Assembly (NCBI RefSeq): GCF_946187725.1
Contig: NZ_CAMHSK010000024.1
Coordinates: 1 to 39,418, forward strand
Reading direction: 5' to 3'
Source: an uncultured Treponema sp.
GTDB lineage: Bacteria; Spirochaetota; Spirochaetia; Treponematales; Treponemataceae
Length of the DNA: 39,418 nucleotides
In this document: piece by piece, positions 25,190-31,991 of the stretch
How the letters are laid out: every line of letters begins with the position of its first letter
Numbering within the stretch: the first letter of the stretch is position 1
The notes under the pieces: generated by a model
Told to the model about the DNA's origin: nothing
What the model saw: the letters and a program-made list of their open reading frames with translations, nothing else
Database searches by the model: none
Translations under genes and position numbers: made by a program

Positions 25190-25879
25190 CTACTCGCTGA
25201 TTTTTCCAGCAACTTTCAAAGAAATCAACTGAGACTGAGCCATCTGAGCCCAGCTTGATGTCGGATGAAGTTCAGAGAGTTTTTCGTAAGCAGCTTTTGC
25301 ATCTTCGTATTTCTGAGCAGATTCGTTAACACGGCCGAGTGAAAAAAGCGCATGGTCAACAAGAAGGAAATCTTTGTCCTCAGATGCAGACTTGTAATAA
25401 GCAACTGCATTTTCTGTATCACCAAGATTTTCACTGCAAACAGCGGCATTGTAATAGCAGAGAGAAGCTGTATAAGCATTCTTTTTAACTTCAGCAGCCT
25501 TGAGCCATGCAGCACGAGCTTCTTCATAATTTTTCTGAGCAAATTTGATTTCTGCTACAAGCATGTTTGCTCGAAGACCTACAACACCACTTTTTCCAGA
25601 AAGTGAAGCAAGTTCTTCAAGAGCCTTTGTCTGTCGGGCAGCGATATCTTCTGCAGACAAATCTTTTTCTTCAGAAGAAACATTTGTAAGGTTATAAGAA
25701 ATAGTGTCAATCTGCTCGATTCCGTTAGCGGTTGCCTTTGATTTTACAGTTGCAACAACCGCAACAGCAACGATTACAAGCACGACTACAGCTGCAACCG
25801 CAAAAACCAAGCCCTTTGATTTTTCAAGAGCACTGTTTAATGAAGTTGCAAGTGTTTCTTTTTCATTTTTATCAGCCAT
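25190..25879 (-). CDS. Membrane-anchored TPR protein (YfgM-like layout)
   Basis: The 229-residue protein has a short cytoplasmic N-terminus, one membrane helix (about 24-46, LVFAVAAVVVLVIVAVAVVA) and a periplasmic part with about three tetratricopeptide repeats: residues 107-140 (AEIKFAQKNYEEARAAWLKA), 141-170 (ASLCYYNAAVCSENLGDTEN) and 178-215 (ALFSLGRVNESAQKYEDAKA). This is the layout of YfgM/BamD-like envelope assembly helpers, but no specific partner can be named. It has a strong Shine-Dalgarno (AGGAG, 7 nt) and lies between the GAF-AAA+ regulator (32 nt) and the lipoprotein (6 nt), in a run of cotranscribed minus-strand genes starting at cmk. Confidence 0.82.
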   Translation of the reverse strand: MADKNEKETLATSLNSALEKSKGLVFAVAAVVVLVIVAVAVVATVKSKATANGIEQIDTISYNLTNVSSEEKDLSAEDIAARQTKALEELASLSGKSGVVGLRANMLVAEIKFAQKNYEEARAAWLKAAEVKKNAYTASLCYYNAAVCSENLGDTENAVAYYKSASEDKDFLLVDHALFSLGRVNESAQKYEDAKAAYEKLSELHPTSSWAQMAQSQLISLKVAGKISE

Positions 25880-25911
25880 TTTTTTACTCCTAATTTTTTT
25901 AGCACTATATT

Positions 25912-27459
25912 TTAGCGTATATTCAACTCGTTAAGCAAGCGTGATACATAAGTTCTTTGGATTCCAAGAATTTTTCCTGCTTCAGTTTGATTCCAGGAAG
26001 TCTCATCCAAAATTTTCTTAAGATACGCCGTCTTAAAGCGATTTAATGCCGTTTTGAGGGTTTTATCTTCTCCGTCAGCAATTTCAGAAGCAATTGAAGA
26101 AAAATCATCGGAAGCATTTTTTGAAGAGGCCGAAGAAGAAATCAGGTTAATCCGCAAATCTTCTGCCTGAATTACAGGCGGCTTTCCCAAAACACATGCC
26201 CGTTCAATTGAGTTTTCAAGTTCACGAACATTTCCCGGCCAGTAATAATCATAAAGTGCACGAAGCGCCGTATTGGAGAAGCCTTCAAAGTTTTTCTTGG
26301 TTTCGCGACTGAATTTATCAAGGAAGAATGAAGCGAGTGGCTCAATATCATCCTTGCGCTCACGCAAAGGCGGAACATTGAGCGGCACTACATTCAGCCT
26401 GTAATACAAATCGCTTCGGAAAAGCCCGTCATTAACCATCTGCTCAAGATTACGATTTGTAGCGGCAACAACCCTTACATCAACACAAATTGTTTCATTT
26501 GAACCGACTCTTTCAAAGGTGTGCTCCTGCAAGACCCGCAAAAGTTTTGCCTGCAAATCAAGCGACAGTTCTCCAATCTCATCAAGGAAAATCGTTCCCC
26601 CATCACTTGCTTCAAAGCGGCCAATTCTGTCAGTAACAGCATCGGTGAACGCACCCTTTACATGACCAAAAAGTTCACTTTCAAGGAGCGCAGATGAAAG
26701 AGCCGCACAGTTCACACGAATAAAAGGCTTGTCACGGCGAGTGCTTTTTGTATGAAGCTGTTCCGCAAACAATTCCTTACCGACCCCGCTTTCTCCAGTT
26801 ATCAGGATTGTCGTATTCGTTTTGGCGACTTCATCAATCACCCTGAGCAAATCGATAACAGATGCACTTCTGGCTACGAACGAGTGATACTCCGAACCGT
26901 TCTCAATTTTTGTTGAAAGAACAGAAATTTTATCTTTTGCCGAACGATAAGAATCAGCATTCGTATATGCAATTCCCGCCTGATCCGCAAGGCTTTCAAG
27001 GACAGCAAGATCATCATTATTAAAAGTAAGCATATCAGCCTTATTCAAAAGTTCTATTACACCGATACACTTTCCCTTAATTCGCATTGGAATTGCTATC
27101 ATGTTGCGGCTGACATAGCCGGTTTTATTCTGAACCGTTGAAGAAAATCTAGGATCAGAAGCGACATTGTTTAATATGAGGGATTTATTGTTTTCTACGA
27201 CCCAGCCCGCGATTGAATTTTTCGTGACCGGAATATTTTTTGCCTCAGCACCTTTAGGACCAAGGGCCACTACAAAACGAAGCGAGCCGTCCCCCTTATT
27301 CAAAAGCAAAGAAGACGACTCGCAGTGAACAAGACGCATCGCCGATTCAAGAATATAAACCAGCAACGCATTTATGTCAGAATAATTTGAATTTATTCGA
27401 CCATTGATTTCGATGAGTGTTTTAAGCTGTTCAAGACTGAGAGAATTTAAATCACTCAT
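25912..27459 (-). CDS. Sigma54-dependent transcriptional activator, GAF-AAA+-Fis (NifA-like)
   Basis: Three domains are visible in this 515-residue protein. A GAF sensor lies at about 15-170. The AAA+ domain at about 190-430 has Walker A GESGVGKE (222-229), the sigma54-contact loop GAFTDA (269-274), Walker B GTIFLDE (289-295) and WPGNVRELEN. A Fis-type helix-turn-helix at about 480-512 has NQTEAGKILGIQRTYVSRLL. The loop reads GAFTDA instead of the classical GAFTGA, a variant I also recall in other activators. There is no receiver domain, so it responds to a small molecule or protein, not to a histidine kinase. It lies 24 nt after rpsA. I found no convincing -24/-12 promoter in the window, so its targets are probably elsewhere. 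Confidence 0.93.
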   Translation of the reverse strand: MSDLNSLSLEQLKTLIEINGRINSNYSDINALLVYILESAMRLVHCESSSLLLNKGDGSLRFVVALGPKGAEAKNIPVTKNSIAGWVVENNKSLILNNVASDPRFSSTVQNKTGYVSRNMIAIPMRIKGKCIGVIELLNKADMLTFNNDDLAVLESLADQAGIAYTNADSYRSAKDKISVLSTKIENGSEYHSFVARSASVIDLLRVIDEVAKTNTTILITGESGVGKELFAEQLHTKSTRRDKPFIRVNCAALSSALLESELFGHVKGAFTDAVTDRIGRFEASDGGTIFLDEIGELSLDLQAKLLRVLQEHTFERVGSNETICVDVRVVAATNRNLEQMVNDGLFRSDLYYRLNVVPLNVPPLRERKDDIEPLASFFLDKFSRETKKNFEGFSNTALRALYDYYWPGNVRELENSIERACVLGKPPVIQAEDLRINLISSSASSKNASDDFSSIASEIADGEDKTLKTALNRFKTAYLKKILDETSWNQTEAGKILGIQRTYVSRLLNELNIR

Positions 27460-27483
27460 CGAATCACCAAACCAGCCGAAGAA

Positions 27484-29196
27484 TTAGTTGTTTTTCTGAG
27501 ATTTAATCATGTCGCCAAGAGTATAAGCACCTTCATCATCATTTTCTGCTGATGACATATACTGTGAAATCTCTTTACGAGCCTGAGCTTTTTTATACTC
27601 TTTTACAGAGAATGCAACCTTTTCCTTTTCAACGCTGACATCTACAACGAAGACATTGATTTTATCGCCGACATTGTATTTTTTAACAGCCTCTTCATAA
27701 GGAACTTCACGGTCATCGCTCAAGTTTGCCTTGTTAACAAGACCTTCGATTCCATCCGGAGCTTTTACGAATACACCAAAATCAGTGATTGATGTGATTT
27801 CGCCTTCCAAAGTTGAACCAGCCTTGTATTCCTCAGCAAATTTTTTCCATGGATTTTCTGTAAGCTGCTTAATTCCGACGCGGATTCGGCGGTTCTCTGA
27901 GTCAGCCTCAAGAACGACAACCTCAACTTCCTGATCGACTTTGAGCTCGCTTCCAGCATGCTTAACTTTCTTTGTCCAAGAAATATCTTCAGCGTGAAGG
28001 AATCCATCGATTCCGTCTTCAAGCTGAATGAAAGCACCAGCATTTGTAAGTTTTACAACTTTACCAGTAACTTTTGTTCCTTCTGGATATTTTTCTGAAA
28101 TTGAATCCCAAGGATTTGCAGTTACCTGTTTAAGACCGAGAGAAACACGGCCAGCAGGAATATCGTAACCCAAAATCATACATTTGATTTTGTCGCCGAT
28201 TTTTACCATGTCAGATGCTTTGTTAACTTTTTTAGTCCAGCTGAATTCAGAAATATGAGCCAAGCCCTCGATTCCCTCTTCAAGCTCGATAAATGCACCG
28301 AAGTCAGTAAGTTTTGTAACAGTACCTTCTACGATGTCATCAACATGATATTTGTCCTCGAAGTGTACCCAAGGATCTTCTGAGAAATGTTTGAGAGAAA
28401 GGTTGATTCGTTTTTCGTTCGGTTCAAGGCGGATAACCTTGAGCTCAACTTCCTGTCCCTTTTTAACAAAATCCTTAGGACGAGTAACATGACCCCAAGA
28501 CATATCATTGATATGGAGAAGACCATCAAAGCCGCCCAAATCAATGAAAGCGCCGAAGCTTGTGAATGATTTTACAGTACCTTTTACGGTATCACCAATC
28601 TGCTTCTCAGCAAAGAACTTATCTCGTTCAGTATTAATCTGCTCTTCAAGATATTTGCGTCGATTAACAACAACATTCTGCTTGTTGTCAGAATACAATC
28701 GTTCAATATAGAACTTTGAAACAGTTCCAATGAGTTTAGAAGGGTTGTCTACCTTCTGGCTGTCAGACTGACTGATTGGAAGGAATGCGTGAATGTCGCC
28801 GCCGAGGTTGACATCATATCCACCTTTAACTTCTTTTTCGATTGTTCCTTCGATTGGAATCTTTTCGTCAAAATATTTGCGGAAATCTTTCCAAAGCTGT
28901 TTAGCCTGAGCTTTTGTATAAGAGATTTCCGGACCGTTGCGACCGTCTTTACGGATAACAACAACAGTAACTTTCTCACCGTCTTTTGGCAGTTTGCTTC
29001 CGAATTCCTGAACCGGGATTCGGCCTTCAGTTCTGTATCCGATATCGATGAATACATAGCCATCTGCCGTCTGAATTACAGTTCCATCTACAATCTGACC
29101 ATCTTCAATGTTCAGGCCCTTGAGAGACTCTTCTAATTGTGTCTGGATTGCACCCTGATTCTGAGATTCATCCTTTTCCACTTCCATCTGTTCCAT
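27484..29196 (-). CDS. rpsA: 30S ribosomal protein S1
   Basis: Six S1 (OB-fold) repeats fill this 570-residue protein, starting near residues 33, 112, 198, 283, 370 and 457. The repeats have the usual VKGTVKSFTSFGAFIDLGG, VEGTVTKLTDFGAFIELEEG and LEGEITSITDFGVFVKAPDG patterns, and the first two are more divergent, as in other S1 proteins where they bind the ribosome. S1 helps the 30S subunit to capture mRNA. Shine-Dalgarno AAAGG supports the start. The gene starts 10 nt after the cmk stop, in another frame, so here the two are separate proteins; fused Cmk-S1 proteins are annotated in some treponemes as far as I recall. Downstream, the GAF-AAA+ regulator gene follows without a terminator. Confidence 0.97.
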   Translation of the reverse strand: MEQMEVEKDESQNQGAIQTQLEESLKGLNIEDGQIVDGTVIQTADGYVFIDIGYRTEGRIPVQEFGSKLPKDGEKVTVVVIRKDGRNGPEISYTKAQAKQLWKDFRKYFDEKIPIEGTIEKEVKGGYDVNLGGDIHAFLPISQSDSQKVDNPSKLIGTVSKFYIERLYSDNKQNVVVNRRKYLEEQINTERDKFFAEKQIGDTVKGTVKSFTSFGAFIDLGGFDGLLHINDMSWGHVTRPKDFVKKGQEVELKVIRLEPNEKRINLSLKHFSEDPWVHFEDKYHVDDIVEGTVTKLTDFGAFIELEEGIEGLAHISEFSWTKKVNKASDMVKIGDKIKCMILGYDIPAGRVSLGLKQVTANPWDSISEKYPEGTKVTGKVVKLTNAGAFIQLEDGIDGFLHAEDISWTKKVKHAGSELKVDQEVEVVVLEADSENRRIRVGIKQLTENPWKKFAEEYKAGSTLEGEITSITDFGVFVKAPDGIEGLVNKANLSDDREVPYEEAVKKYNVGDKINVFVVDVSVEKEKVAFSVKEYKKAQARKEISQYMSSAENDDEGAYTLGDMIKSQKNN

Positions 29197-29206
29197 AGTC
29201 GTACCT

Positions 29207-29839
29207 TTATTTCTGAATTTTGCTTAATATTATCTCACAAACCTTGTCAATAGTCAAGGCGGAAGTATCGATATAGAAAGCATCTTCTGCTCTTTTGAGT
29301 GCACCTTCTTTTTTATTGCGGTCAATTTCATCTCGTTTGATGATTGCAGCCTTAACTTCTTCAAGAGTCATGTTTGAAACTCCCTGATCGAAGCGTCTCT
29401 GTGCCTGCACATCAATTGATGCATCAAGATAAAATTTGTAGTCCGCATTCGGGAAAACCACAGTCGTCATATCGCGGCCCTCACAAATAATGTCGAGGTG
29501 GTTCGTGATTTCCCGCATTCGCTCGTTCACAAGATGACGAATCTCTACGATAGAAGAAACCTGCGCTACGCGAGCAGACACGGCATCATCATGGAGATGA
29601 GATTCAACATCCTTACCGTTCAAAATAAGATGCGAATTTTCGTAGTCAAGGCTCTGTTTTTTACAAAATTCAACAACCGCACCTTCATCAGAAAGCTCAA
29701 TATCAGTATCGTTCAGAGCCATTGTAAGCGCACGGTAAAAACTTCCGCTGTTCAAGTAAGTAATGTTAAGTTTCTTTGCAATCAAAGAAGCGATTGTAGA
29801 TTTTCCGGTTCCTGCAGGACCGTCCATGGCGATAATCAT
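29207..29839 (-). CDS. cmk: Cytidylate kinase
   Basis: This enzyme phosphorylates CMP and dCMP with ATP. The 210-residue length is normal for the family. The P-loop is GPAGTGKST (7-15), the CMP-binding YLNSGSFYRA follows at about 28-37, and CEGRDMTTVVFPNADYKFYL (about 119-138) carries the conserved Arg-Asp pair, where the usual form is GRDIGTVVFP. RDEIDRNKKEGALKRAEDAF is the typical late segment. It has a perfect Shine-Dalgarno (AGGAGG, 5 nt). It is followed by rpsA after 10 nt. Upstream a GC-rich repeat separates it from rluB. Confidence 0.96.
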   Translation of the reverse strand: MIIAMDGPAGTGKSTIASLIAKKLNITYLNSGSFYRALTMALNDTDIELSDEGAVVEFCKKQSLDYENSHLILNGKDVESHLHDDAVSARVAQVSSIVEIRHLVNERMREITNHLDIICEGRDMTTVVFPNADYKFYLDASIDVQAQRRFDQGVSNMTLEEVKAAIIKRDEIDRNKKEGALKRAEDAFYIDTSALTIDKVCEIILSKIQK

Positions 29840-29875
29840 ATATTCCTCCTATATATTTTGCGCAAATCAACTTGC

Positions 29876-29949
29876 TGCCGCTGTTCCGTGGCTTGCTCAC
29901 GCGCGGTGCTTTCACACTGGCTTCGCCACCACTCCATAGCGGAGCGGCA
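29876..29949. repeat. GC-rich intergenic repeat-like element with terminal inverted repeats
   Basis: A 74-bp segment of about 65% G+C sits between rluB and cmk in DNA of about 40%. Its ends are perfect 7-bp inverted repeats, TGCCGCT (29876-29882) and AGCGGCA (29943-29949), with an inner GTGGC/GCCAC pair (29888-29892 with 29925-29929). I see no gene. It looks like a dispersed, structured intergenic element, but only one copy is in the window. Confidence 0.55.
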
Positions 29950-29965
29950 TTTATTGTTCGTAAAG

Positions 29966-30733
29966 CTAATTCTTGCAGAGTTTCAAAAGTCCCTGCACTT
30001 CTTTGTCGGTCAAATCCCGGAATTCACCTGGTTCAAGTTCACCAAGCTCTATGTTACCGATGCGCACGCGACAGAGTTTTCGTATTGCCATACCGGCATT
30101 TTCGAACACACGGCGGATTTCGCGGTTTTTGCCTTCGACCAGTACAACCCTCATGCGGTGCGAGTTGAGTTCTTCGGCCAGTTTTGCCTTGTAAAACACG
30201 CCCTCGACGCGGATTCCTTTTTCAAAATCCTGAGCAAGAAAACGCGGCAATGGAAGAGAACTTTCTACGATATATTCCTTTTCGATTTCAGCACTCGGAT
30301 GACTAAGACGGGCAGCAAAATCACCGTCATTTGTAAAGATAATTGCGCCATGACTGAACATATCAAGGCGACCAACATTGTAGAGCCGTTCGGTGTAAGA
30401 CTCTTTGAGCAAATCAACAGCGCACGGTCTTCCCTTTTCATCAGACTGCGAACAGACATAGCCCAAAGGTTTATTCAAAAGAACATAACGCTTCTTCTCT
30501 TCAAGAGAAACAGGTTTTCCGTCAACGAGAACCTTGTCTTTGTCTGTAACCTTAGTGCCAAGTTCCGTAACGACGACACCATTTACGCTTACACGGCCAT
30601 CGAGAATGATTTTTTCTGAAGCGCGGCGGCTTGCAACTCCACAATGAGCAAGAAAAGCCTGAAGCCTCTCTCCGTTTTTCTGATTTTGATTCTGATTATC
30701 GGGCAAGGACGAACCTCTCTTCTTCTTTTTCAT
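29966..30733 (-). CDS. rluB: Ribosomal large subunit pseudouridine synthase (RluB/RsuA family)
   Basis: This enzyme converts a specific uridine of rRNA to pseudouridine. An N-terminal S4 RNA-binding domain at about 20-65 (RLQAFLAHCGVASRRASEKI) is followed by the RsuA/RluB catalytic domain with LLNKPLGYVCS near 88 and the catalytic Asp in YNVGRLDMFSHGAIIFTNDG near 125. KNREIRRVFENAG near 205 is the family C-terminal motif. Normal members read GRLDxxTxGLLLLTNDG; here S and AI replace some residues but the Asp is present. The start is uncertain: ATG 30733 overlaps scpB by 38 nt and has no Shine-Dalgarno, while a TTG at 30706 has GAGAGG 7 nt upstream. The RluB assignment over RluE/RluF/RsuA is by length and context. 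Confidence 0.9.
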   Translation of the reverse strand: MKKKKRGSSLPDNQNQNQKNGERLQAFLAHCGVASRRASEKIILDGRVSVNGVVVTELGTKVTDKDKVLVDGKPVSLEEKKRYVLLNKPLGYVCSQSDEKGRPCAVDLLKESYTERLYNVGRLDMFSHGAIIFTNDGDFAARLSHPSAEIEKEYIVESSLPLPRFLAQDFEKGIRVEGVFYKAKLAEELNSHRMRVVLVEGKNREIRRVFENAGMAIRKLCRVRIGNIELGELEPGEFRDLTDKEVQGLLKLCKN

Positions 30734-31241
30734 CAAGTTGCGGAAGCTCTGCAATCGAGTTCAAACGGAAGAATTTCAAGAATTCCTTCGTCGTTCCGAA
30801 TTCAACCGGGCGACCTGGTGTATCACGGCGCCCCACTTCTTTAATCAACTGACGCTCTATGAGCATACGAATCATGTTATCGGGAGAAACACCACGCAAG
30901 GCTTCGATTTCGGCCCTGGTAATCGGCTGCTTGTACGCAATGATTGAAAGAACTTCAAGAGCCGAACGAGAAAGCTTACCTTCGTTCTTGTTGCCGTATT
31001 TTTCTTTGAGGGTTTCCCAATATTCTTTTTTGGGAGTAAGGACATATCCGCCTGTAATTACGGAAAGTTCCACACCAGAGTTCGGCTCGCTGTATTTTTC
31101 TTTTAAGATTTCAAGACATTCAGTAATAACATCGCCAGAAAGCTGGGTGGCATTTGCAAGTGCCTCTGTGCTAAGCGGTTCACTTTCAAGGAACAAGACA
31201 GCCTCGACAAGCCCCGCTTCTTTTTCAAGATTTATATCCAT
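30696..31241 (-). CDS. scpB: Segregation and condensation protein B
   Basis: The 181-residue protein is an ScpB, the winged-helix dimer that binds ScpA and regulates SMC in chromosome condensation. Typical segments are LVEAVLFLESEPLSTEALAN at the N-terminus, RSALEVLSIIAYKQPITRAE near 95 and IEALRGVSPDNMIRMLIERQ, followed by GRRDTPGRPVEFGTTKEFLK. These are among the best-conserved parts of the family. It overlaps rluB, so the two are coexpressed, an arrangement seen in many bacteria. The partner scpA is not adjacent. There is no Shine-Dalgarno; a TTGTTG/TATAAT promoter lies directly before the ATG, suggesting a message with a leader of only about 5 nt. Confidence 0.96.
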   Translation of the reverse strand: MDINLEKEAGLVEAVLFLESEPLSTEALANATQLSGDVITECLEILKEKYSEPNSGVELSVITGGYVLTPKKEYWETLKEKYGNKNEGKLSRSALEVLSIIAYKQPITRAEIEALRGVSPDNMIRMLIERQLIKEVGRRDTPGRPVEFGTTKEFLKFFRLNSIAELPQLDEKEEERFVLAR

Positions 31242-31252
31242 AACTGAAGATG

Positions 31253-31281
31253 ATTATAGTAAGAAAAAAGATTTTCAACAA
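31253..31281 (-). promoter_or_regulatory. Predicted promoter of scpB-rluB abutting the start codon
   Basis: On the minus strand TTGTTG (31276-31281) and a perfect TATAAT (31253-31258) are separated by 17 nt. Transcription should start near 31246, about 5 nt before the ATG at 31241. Confidence 0.65.
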
Positions 31282-31301
31282 GGCATAGCAAACTTCTGAC
31301 A

Positions 31302-31910
31302 TTATTGCTCAATCACTTCTGATTTTTCAACAGATTTCTGCCGCTCGAGCGAGCCTTCTATACACTTATGAAAGATTTCCATACAAACACGGGCATCATC
31401 TTCAGCACGATGAGCAGACTTAACTTCAATTTCAAACTGATTCGCCAAAAACTGAAGCGTCCAGTGTCCATTTTCCGGAAAAGTCCAGCGGGAAAAACGC
31501 AAAGTATCAATTGCCTTGTTCGCAAGTGGCGGCATTCTGATTCGTTCAAGTTCTGCATTTATAAACCACAAATCAAACTGTGCATTATGAGCAACAATTA
31601 TTGAAGTTCCAATAAAATCAAGCAAATCACCGGCAATTTCATTGAATTCCTGCTTTCGAAACACCATTTCGTTTGTTATTCCCGTAAGTTCCTGACAAAA
31701 ATGAGGAATAAGAATTCTGGGATTTACAAGAGTCGAAAAAGTAGAAATAACACCTGATTTATCAAATTTTACCGCACCGATTTCTATAATCCGGTCATCA
31801 GAAGGTTTTAGTCCGGTTGTCTCTGTATCAAGTGCACAAAAAACAGCCCCGGAATTTAACAGGCGGTTCATACGGCGATAATCAAACATTAAATGAAGAT
31901 TTGATTTCAT
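31302..31910 (-). CDS. DEDDh 3'-5' exonuclease (DnaQ/PolC epsilon-like)
   Basis: The 202-residue protein is a single exonuclease domain of the DnaQ superfamily. Motif Exo I is ALDTETTGLKP (Asp28, Glu30), Exo II is VAHNAQFDLWF (Asp113) and Exo III is SAHRAEDDA (His167, Asp171), so all metal ligands and the general base are present. It could be a stand-alone proofreading subunit of DNA polymerase III or a repair/RNA-trimming exonuclease; sequence alone does not decide. Starts at 31910 (given), 31889 and 31871 are possible, and none has a good Shine-Dalgarno. A large hairpin lies 16-76 nt upstream. It follows the phosphoglucomutase gene and precedes the scpB promoter on the same strand. Confidence 0.92.
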   Translation of the reverse strand: MKSNLHLMFDYRRMNRLLNSGAVFCALDTETTGLKPSDDRIIEIGAVKFDKSGVISTFSTLVNPRILIPHFCQELTGITNEMVFRKQEFNEIAGDLLDFIGTSIIVAHNAQFDLWFINAELERIRMPPLANKAIDTLRFSRWTFPENGHWTLQFLANQFEIEVKSAHRAEDDARVCMEIFHKCIEGSLERQKSVEKSEVIEQ

Positions 31911-31925
31911 ACAAACAAGAAGCAG

Positions 31926-31986
31926 AAACTGAAAAACGGAAAATTGAAAATCTTATCTCAAATTCTCAACTTTCCGTTTTCAGTTT
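31926..31986 (-). other. Long hairpin between phosphoglucomutase and exonuclease genes
   Basis: Arms of 21-22 nt begin AAACTGAAAAACGG on the left (31926 onward) and end CCGTTTTCAGTTT on the right (to 31986), with one bulged base and one A-C mismatch that becomes a G-U pair in minus-strand RNA. The structure is thus favoured in the transcript of these minus-strand genes. It starts 5 nt after the phosphoglucomutase stop and may terminate or protect that message. No clean T-run follows. Confidence 0.65.
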
Positions 31987-31991
31987 AAAAA

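Noticed and set aside
29872..30168. Plus-strand open frame of 98 codons over the cmk-rluB gap
   Set aside because: It covers the GC-rich repeat and then runs antisense through the end of rluB, and has no Shine-Dalgarno or family match; a shadow of the real gene.
29498..30619. Long plus-strand open frame of 373 codons
   Set aside because: Antisense to cmk and rluB; both of those have clear catalytic motifs, and the plus-strand translation has none.
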